Shown here: positions 58,639 to 64,000 of the stretch, piece by piece
Numbering within the stretch: position 1 is the stretch's first letter
Layout of the letters: each line of letters starts with the position of its first letter
Source of the DNA: Metopolophium dirhodum
Lineage: Eukaryota > Arthropoda > Insecta > Hemiptera > Aphididae
DNA length: 64,000 nucleotides
Assembly: GCF_019925205.1 (NCBI RefSeq)
Contig: NC_083560.1
Coordinates: forward strand, 146,650,526-146,714,525
Direction: 5' to 3'
Position numbers and translations under genes: made by a program
The notes under the pieces: generated by a model
The model's database searches: none
Told to the model about the DNA's origin: nothing
The model's input: only the letters and a program-made list of their open reading frames with translations

Positions 58639-59201
58639 CAGTAGTCACTCGATAATTTGAACCTCGATAAATCGAAAAACTCCATAATTCGAACTAAACG
58701 CCGAGTCCCCTGAGAAAACCTCTATAATTAGAAGAAAATACTTGTATTCCGGTCTCCTCGATAAATCAAAATGTCTGTCGGTGGGACACACTTTACAATT
58801 CTAATTTTTGTTCACGAACCTCTATAATTTGAATTTACTTAAACGCGATTATATGTAAGTTCATAAGTAGGTATGTACATATAAAGATTATGTTCAATCT
58901 ATTTGACGTACTCGTAATGAAACTAATTACGACGGTAGTTAAATATTATCGTAATTTATAAATGTTATCGTACCTTACCTACCTAATCTAAAATTTAATC
59001 GTATTATTTTACCAAAATAAACCTCTGCAATGGGTAATCCGTTGCTGAAATCGAATAAAACGTAATCAGTCGCAATATGGGTCCCGTAAAGTACAAGACG
59101 TGTTTGTCGATAGCCGACAAGTGATCGCGGATTATTCAAACACTCGATAAATCGAATTTTTAACTCGGTCCCCTGAATTTCAAATTATCGAGTGACTACT
59201 G
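58639..59201. mobile_element. Tigger-like MITE, 563 bp
   Basis: Terminal repeats CAGTAGTCACTCGATAATTT and its exact mirror, flanked by TA duplications (58637-58638, 59202-59203). Internal 'cctctataatttgaa' and 'ctcgataaatcgaa' phrases repeat. No coding capacity. Confidence 0.92.
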
Positions 59202-59203
59202 TA

Positions 59204-59615
59204 ATACCTATTGTTATTTTTGTTTATTTATGTTTAAACATTTTTTCGTAAATTCGTGTACCTAATTATAATAATTTGTATTATTAATGTCATGCTTAAA
59301 AAGGACATTAAACATTGGGTTGATATCTTTGGTCGCATTCACATTCGGAATGGTTGAGATTTTGAGAACGTCTGTAATATTAAGAAAGAATATTAAGAGA
59401 GTAGATAAAAACATACTAAGAAATACCTAAATACCTAATAATGCTGCGAATCATGCATTCAGGAATGAAGATGATTGGTTTTAGTAGGTATGTCATTTTG
59501 TACAAATTTGAATTTAAAATGTTTGTATAAAATTACTGTGTTCATATATTTTTTGGATTTTTTGGTTACAGTATGAACTATTTATGAAAATCTTTGTTTT
59601 ATAATTTTTTAAGCT
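59204..59615. other. Intergenic, nothing recognised
   Basis: A+T-rich sequence with no open frame of interest and no clear repeat. Confidence 0.3.
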
Positions 59616-60439
59616 ACTGGTCTAGTTGACCCCTGCCGGGAAGGCAATTCCCCCGCCACTCGTATTTTTGATGTTATAAAATGTATAATAATATACTGAT
59701 ATACGATGCATCATCTGAGTGCAGATAAAAAAGGTACGAAATCATATACGTTAGGTATTTGTGTGAAATTCTTTAATTAGATATTTTAAGAATTATATTT
59801 GGTAAAATCAAATCCGTGTAATAAAATGAATAATTATATAAGATAGGTATAACAGCGGGTGCTGTATACAATATTATGAAGTACCTACCTCAGTTATTAG
59901 GTTGTCGTCATCTGAACAAAAATAAAATTTATTTCCGAAAAATTTATAGTGACAGCAATAATTTTTTTGCAAAACCAAAATATTATCCATAAGACTAGGA
60001 CTTGTGACAGTGAACACGAAATGGTTTTGGATACACAAAGGGGTCGGTGGCGATGTCATTTAAGATCATGTCGAACAGAAAAAGGTCTTTTATTATATTC
60101 ATATTTATTATTATTATTTTTATATTTTATTATATTAAATATTTATTCATATATGAATTATTCTGGACATAGCAGAGTTTTGGCCACCTGCATAATTTTT
60201 ATTATTATTTTTTATTTTTATTTATTAGTACCATATTTGTTATACATTTTTATTTTGATCGCTTGAATTGTTCTGTATAATCATAAATGTATAATTTTTA
60301 ATAAATGTATAATGTATTATTAATCGTACATTTTTATATAAATTATTGGTTATCGAAAATACAAAATGTAAGTGGTGGCCGTCAAGTAAACTTGAGTGGC
60401 GGGGGAATTGCCTTCCTGGCGGAAGTCAACTAGACCAGT
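59616..60439. mobile_element. 824-bp element with ~46-bp TIRs and a transposase remnant
   Basis: The left end ACTGGTCTAGTTGACCCC...CGGGAAGGCAATTCCCCCGCCACTC is mirrored at the right with few mismatches (GAGTGGCGGGGGAATTGCC...). I could not define a target duplication. Inside is a piece of coding sequence (see next entry), so it may be a deletion derivative of a larger transposon, possibly of Merlin/IS1595 type. Confidence 0.8.
59949..60092 (+). pseudogene. Zinc-ribbon remnant of ISXO2/IS1595-like transposase
   Basis: TCDSEHEMVLDTQRGRW followed by RCHLRSCRTEKGL has the C-x(n)-M-x-L...W-x-C-x4-C pattern found at the N-terminus of eukaryotic ISXO2-domain transposases. The frame then runs into low-complexity hydrophobic sequence. 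No DDE domain remains. Recognition is from pattern only. Confidence 0.45.
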
Positions 60440-61708
60440 GCCTTTTTTGATTACAATAATTGATTATTTTCGAGATTTTGATAAACTTTGTCAAAATTCG
60501 AACTTTAAATGCTTATAAAAATAAATTTCGCATAGGTATCTATTTTTAATATTCTTCAACTGCTATTATTGTAACAATATATCAGGACCTTGTATTATAT
60601 TTTCACGCTTTTTGACCCTACAAATAAAATTGTATTGACAGGTATAAAAAAAAAGCTGAAGAAGAAAATGTTGTCATGAAGGTATCGGAATTTATAAAAT
60701 AAACATATTATGTAAAGTTCAAGTATCTACAGTCATTTGTTATAGAATTACACCAAAAACCAAAATCAATTTTGTCGAAAACCGATTTTACGTAAAATTA
60801 CTGTTTTCCTTAATTTTTTTTTTTTGTTTTTCCCGTTGCTTTTGAAAATTACCGAAAATATAATTAATGTTGATCACCCCAATCCGCCAAATAGATTCAC
60901 TTTCCCATCGAACACAGTGGCGTATTTACGGGGTGGGGGGTCCATGGAGTCCGGACCACCCCCATTGACTCGTGTCTCGTACATGTTAAATGTTGTGTTT
61001 TTACATGATTAAGAAAAACAAATTTTATCATACGATATGTACGAAGGATTTTGTAAAAAAATTTCGAAGCTTCGCAGTTATCAACATTTTCAATTAATTA
61101 ACGCTTCGTGTATCACCATCATGGTTGCTACGCACTCACTATTTCTCACTATTCTCACTTTACTTGAGTATGCTCACTTTTTCGCACTTATTTCATAGAT
61201 TCCTCACTTTTCTCACTTTTTTAAAGCTGTATAAATTAAATATTCGAAATTTTTATAATAATTTACGTTTTAAGACTATTTTTCAAAATAAAAAAAATAT
61301 GGCCATGTGTGATATAAATAATATCTTACCCACCATGATGACTATAATAATATTACAAAATAAGCTGTGATTATAACCTCTTTATCTAGGGCACTATATA
61401 TACACTATACAGGTATGCTGCGCCGCCATTATGCGACTAATAATTACATGTAAATATGAAATTTACGTGCTTTATTTTATCATTAGGTATACTATCAATT
61501 ATAAATACCCATTATCACAATATACCGTGACCGTAAACGAAAAACCGCATTTTCGCCATTTGTTATCAATTAAATTTAATTAAACATTACCATATCATAT
61601 TATAATGTTTTAAATACAAATATAAAATTTTCAATTCGTTTTCGCCCGTTCGCCGAGTTGGAACCTCATTTTCAAAAAACCTAACTTCGATGTTTCCTCA
61701 TTTTGAAG
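60440..61708. other. Intergenic with a decayed transposon end
   Basis: 'cagtggcgtatttacggggtggggggtcc' at about 60907-60935 looks like the terminal part of a dispersed transposon. Repeated 'ctcacttt' phrases lie at 61130-61220. No supported gene. Confidence 0.35.
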
Positions 61709-64000
61709 ATGAGTGTATCAAAGAAATGCTCTGTTAATAAATTATGGTTTGAAAAAATTGATGTTGGTGGTTTCAAAATTGGTGAATGGGCAAGGATGTG
61801 TGGAAACACTACAAACGTGTTGTGTATTGTTTGTTCTTCCACAATCAACTGTGACAACAAGGGATTTCAGTCTCTGACTCAGCACGCAAGTACAAAAAAA
61901 CATAAAAGCCTATGTATTGATAAATTGGGTGATAAGCAACTGCATTTGTATGGTACTTTAGAAAAAAAAAACGAACACTAATACTATTGAAAATGGTGTC
62001 ATTGCGAAAAACACTAAAACGTCATTACATACATTGGGCATTAAAACTTATTGTAAAAATGAGCAAGCAATAAAAGCTGAAATCATTTGGACAATAAAAA
62101 GTGTGATTTGTAACATGTCTACTACTTCATGTGATGGTTTAAGTGACATATTTAAGTGTATGTTCCCAGACTCTTTTCCTGCTCAGTTCAGTCTTGGGCG
62201 ATCTAAGATGTCATACTTAATATCTGATGCTTTGGGACCATATTTCAAATCTATTGTTGTAGAGGATATTCATAGTTCATACTATACAATATTGTACGAT
62301 GAGACTACAAATGCAGAAGGGGAAAAAGAACTTCAAGTGGCTATACGTTATTGGAGTAAAAATAAAAATGAAATAATTGTTAGCCATTTGGAAACTTTTT
62401 TCATAACTTCCGCTACTGCAGAAAAAATTATTGAGTACTTAATGATGGCGTTGGATAATGCAGATCTGCCAAAGGAAAAGCTGCTTATGTTAGGATCTGA
62501 TGGCCCGAATGTAAATAAAAAGGTATCAAGAATAATAAATAGTAATATTAAGTCACTTCGTGGAAAAGGACTAGTCGAAATTGGCTCTTGCAATATACAT
62601 ACTGTACACAATGCTTTTGTGAAAGGCATGGAACACATTGGATCTGATGTATCTGATTTGGTAATAAGTGTATATTGTTTATTTAAAGATTGGCCAAAAC
62701 GTTTAGAAGACTTCACAGACGTGCAAATAAAACTAAATTTACCAAAACATCGTTTTATGAAACATTGTCAATCACGTTGGCTTACTTTAGGACCAGCAGC
62801 TGAGAGACTCGTTGAACAGTGGGATGGAATTATATATTATTTCAAAAAATGTATACCACAGCATAGAAGTGAACTTATGAAGACACCTAAATACATAAGA
62901 ATTCATAAGGTTTTAGATGAACCAACCGTAAAAGCTGAAATAATTTTTATAATCAATAGTGCTAAAATATTTCAAAAATTTACTTTAACATTTCAACGCC
63001 AAGAGCCTCTTATTCATGTATTACACTCTGAATTGCGTAATCTCATCATAGTAATTGCTGGGAAAGTTTGTAAGGCGGAAGTATTGAAGACCTGGAACAA
63101 TAGTACTTCTTTATTTGACAATGAAAACTTAAAACCATTAGATTCAATTGAACTTCCTATTGAAGTATCGAGAATTTTATCATTGGTACCAGAAAGATCC
63201 AAATTAAAATTTGTAAAATCGGTTAAATCTCATTACATACTGGCAGGAAAACATATATTAAATAAAACTTCTTTTCTGCATGCTACCAAAATAAAATATT
63301 TTCGTTGTTTAAAGCCAACTGAATTACAAGTTGAAAGAAGTTGCTCAGAAGTAGTTAAGATTTCTACATATCTACCTTTTGAAGTTGACCCAGGAGTTTT
63401 AGCAGATGAGTGGAGATTGCTTAGATGTGAATCTCAATTACAAACTAAAATTTTCAACAATGGATTAGGTGCAGAAATGCGCATAGATCACTACTGGAAT
63501 CAAATTATACAAATTCAGGATAGTTTTGGTGATGTTAAATATCCAAATATTTGTAAGGTTGTAACTGCTAGCCTAACATTATCACATGGCAGTGCTGATG
63601 TTGAACGTCAATTTTCAGTTTCAGGTAATGTAATTACAGATGATAAAACAGCCATGTCTTGTCGAATGTTAAATGCTCGTCTAAACATTAAGTCAGGCTT
63701 ACAATTTTATCAAAATCGTCCAGACTTGGTGCCCATTTCAAAAAAATTGATGGTTGCTGCACAGATTGCTAGACAGAGTTATATGACTTATTTAGATGAC
63801 CAAAAGAAACTGGAACAAGAAGCAAATGAGCTACGACAACAAAGGATAAATGAAGAAATTCAAATACAAAGAGATTTGGCAGAGGTAGAAAAGACAAAAA
63901 AAAGTATACAAGCACTAGAAGGACAGCTTGAGTCTACAGTAAATATTCAAATCAATCAAAAGAAAGCAGCTGATCAATTATTAAATGATGCTAATGAAAG
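61709..64000 (+). CDS. BED-finger hAT-like transposase-derived protein, partial, one homopolymer frameshift
   Basis: ATG 61709. The N-terminus has a BED-type zinc finger (CIVCSSTINCDNKGF...LTQHASTKKHK). After a run of ten A's at about 61963-61972 the frame shifts by one base and then stays open to the window end. The hAT core is recognisable: LYDETTNAEGE (first Asp), LGSDGPNVNKK (second Asp), CQSRWLTLGP, and the C-terminal dimerisation segment with Glu in GSADVERQFSV. Unusually, a charged coiled-coil tail follows (KKLEQEANELRQQRINEEIQ..., from about 63800) and continues beyond the edge. The break at the A-run may be an assembly error, in which case the gene is intact here. Confidence 0.8.

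Overview
The window looks like insect nuclear DNA, most probably aphid. It is very A+T rich, has short spliced introns with GT..AG ends, contains the arthropod-type CCTAA/TTAGG motif, and is crowded with transposon families typical of aphid genomes. I see no rRNA, no canonical tRNA, no CRISPR array and no bacterial operon. Nearly all the coding sequence comes from mobile elements. The species call is an inference from character and family content only.

Left part (1-38924). A partial spliced gene on the minus strand (1-1034) is followed by a 5'-truncated Ty3/gypsy element with an envelope (the 'outer' element, plus strand, 1828-38924). Two insertions break it. First, a second, larger relative (the 'nested' element, minus strand, 4237-22506, 18.27 kb) sits in the RT/RNase H part of pol. 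It has 727-bp LTRs and a CTAT target duplication, and the outer pol reads through perfectly when it is removed with one CTAT. Second, an 8,988-bp hAT transposon (28749-37736, 8-bp duplication ATTATATT) sits behind the outer env. What remains of the outer element ends in a 601-bp LTR (38324-38924). The two retroelements share gag, pro-RT-RNase H-integrase, a secreted/membrane glycoprotein, a 329-aa acidic-tailed protein, a 78-aa protein and a fusion-type Env. The nested one also has a DEDDh-exonuclease-like gene next to its 3' LTR.

Inside the nested element, between the glycoprotein and the 78-aa gene, lies a 3-kb cargo cassette (about 10.85-14.06 kb) with its own promoters: a BIR-domain (IAP-like) gene, an unknown 206-aa gene, an intact four-exon 172-aa gene and a tRNA-like hairpin. 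A perfect 60-bp inverted repeat marks its right edge. This cassette, together with the exonuclease, is the strongest candidate here for an undescribed system: a retroviral-type element with apoptosis-inhibitor-like and nuclease accessory genes.

Right part (38925-64000). A broken PIF/Harbinger transposase (41633-44662, plus) is interlocked with a six-exon MADF-BESS gene on the other strand (48258-42259). Next comes a complete pogo/Tigger element with TA duplications (48302-51513) whose transposase lacks the second catalytic Asp, then several tandem repeats. A cluster of four hairpins (55182-55532) shares a constant apical half and has different but perfectly or nearly perfectly complementary basal stems. 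Several foldback and TIR-type MITEs follow, and a BED-finger hAT-like gene with a coiled-coil tail runs off the right edge (61709-64000).
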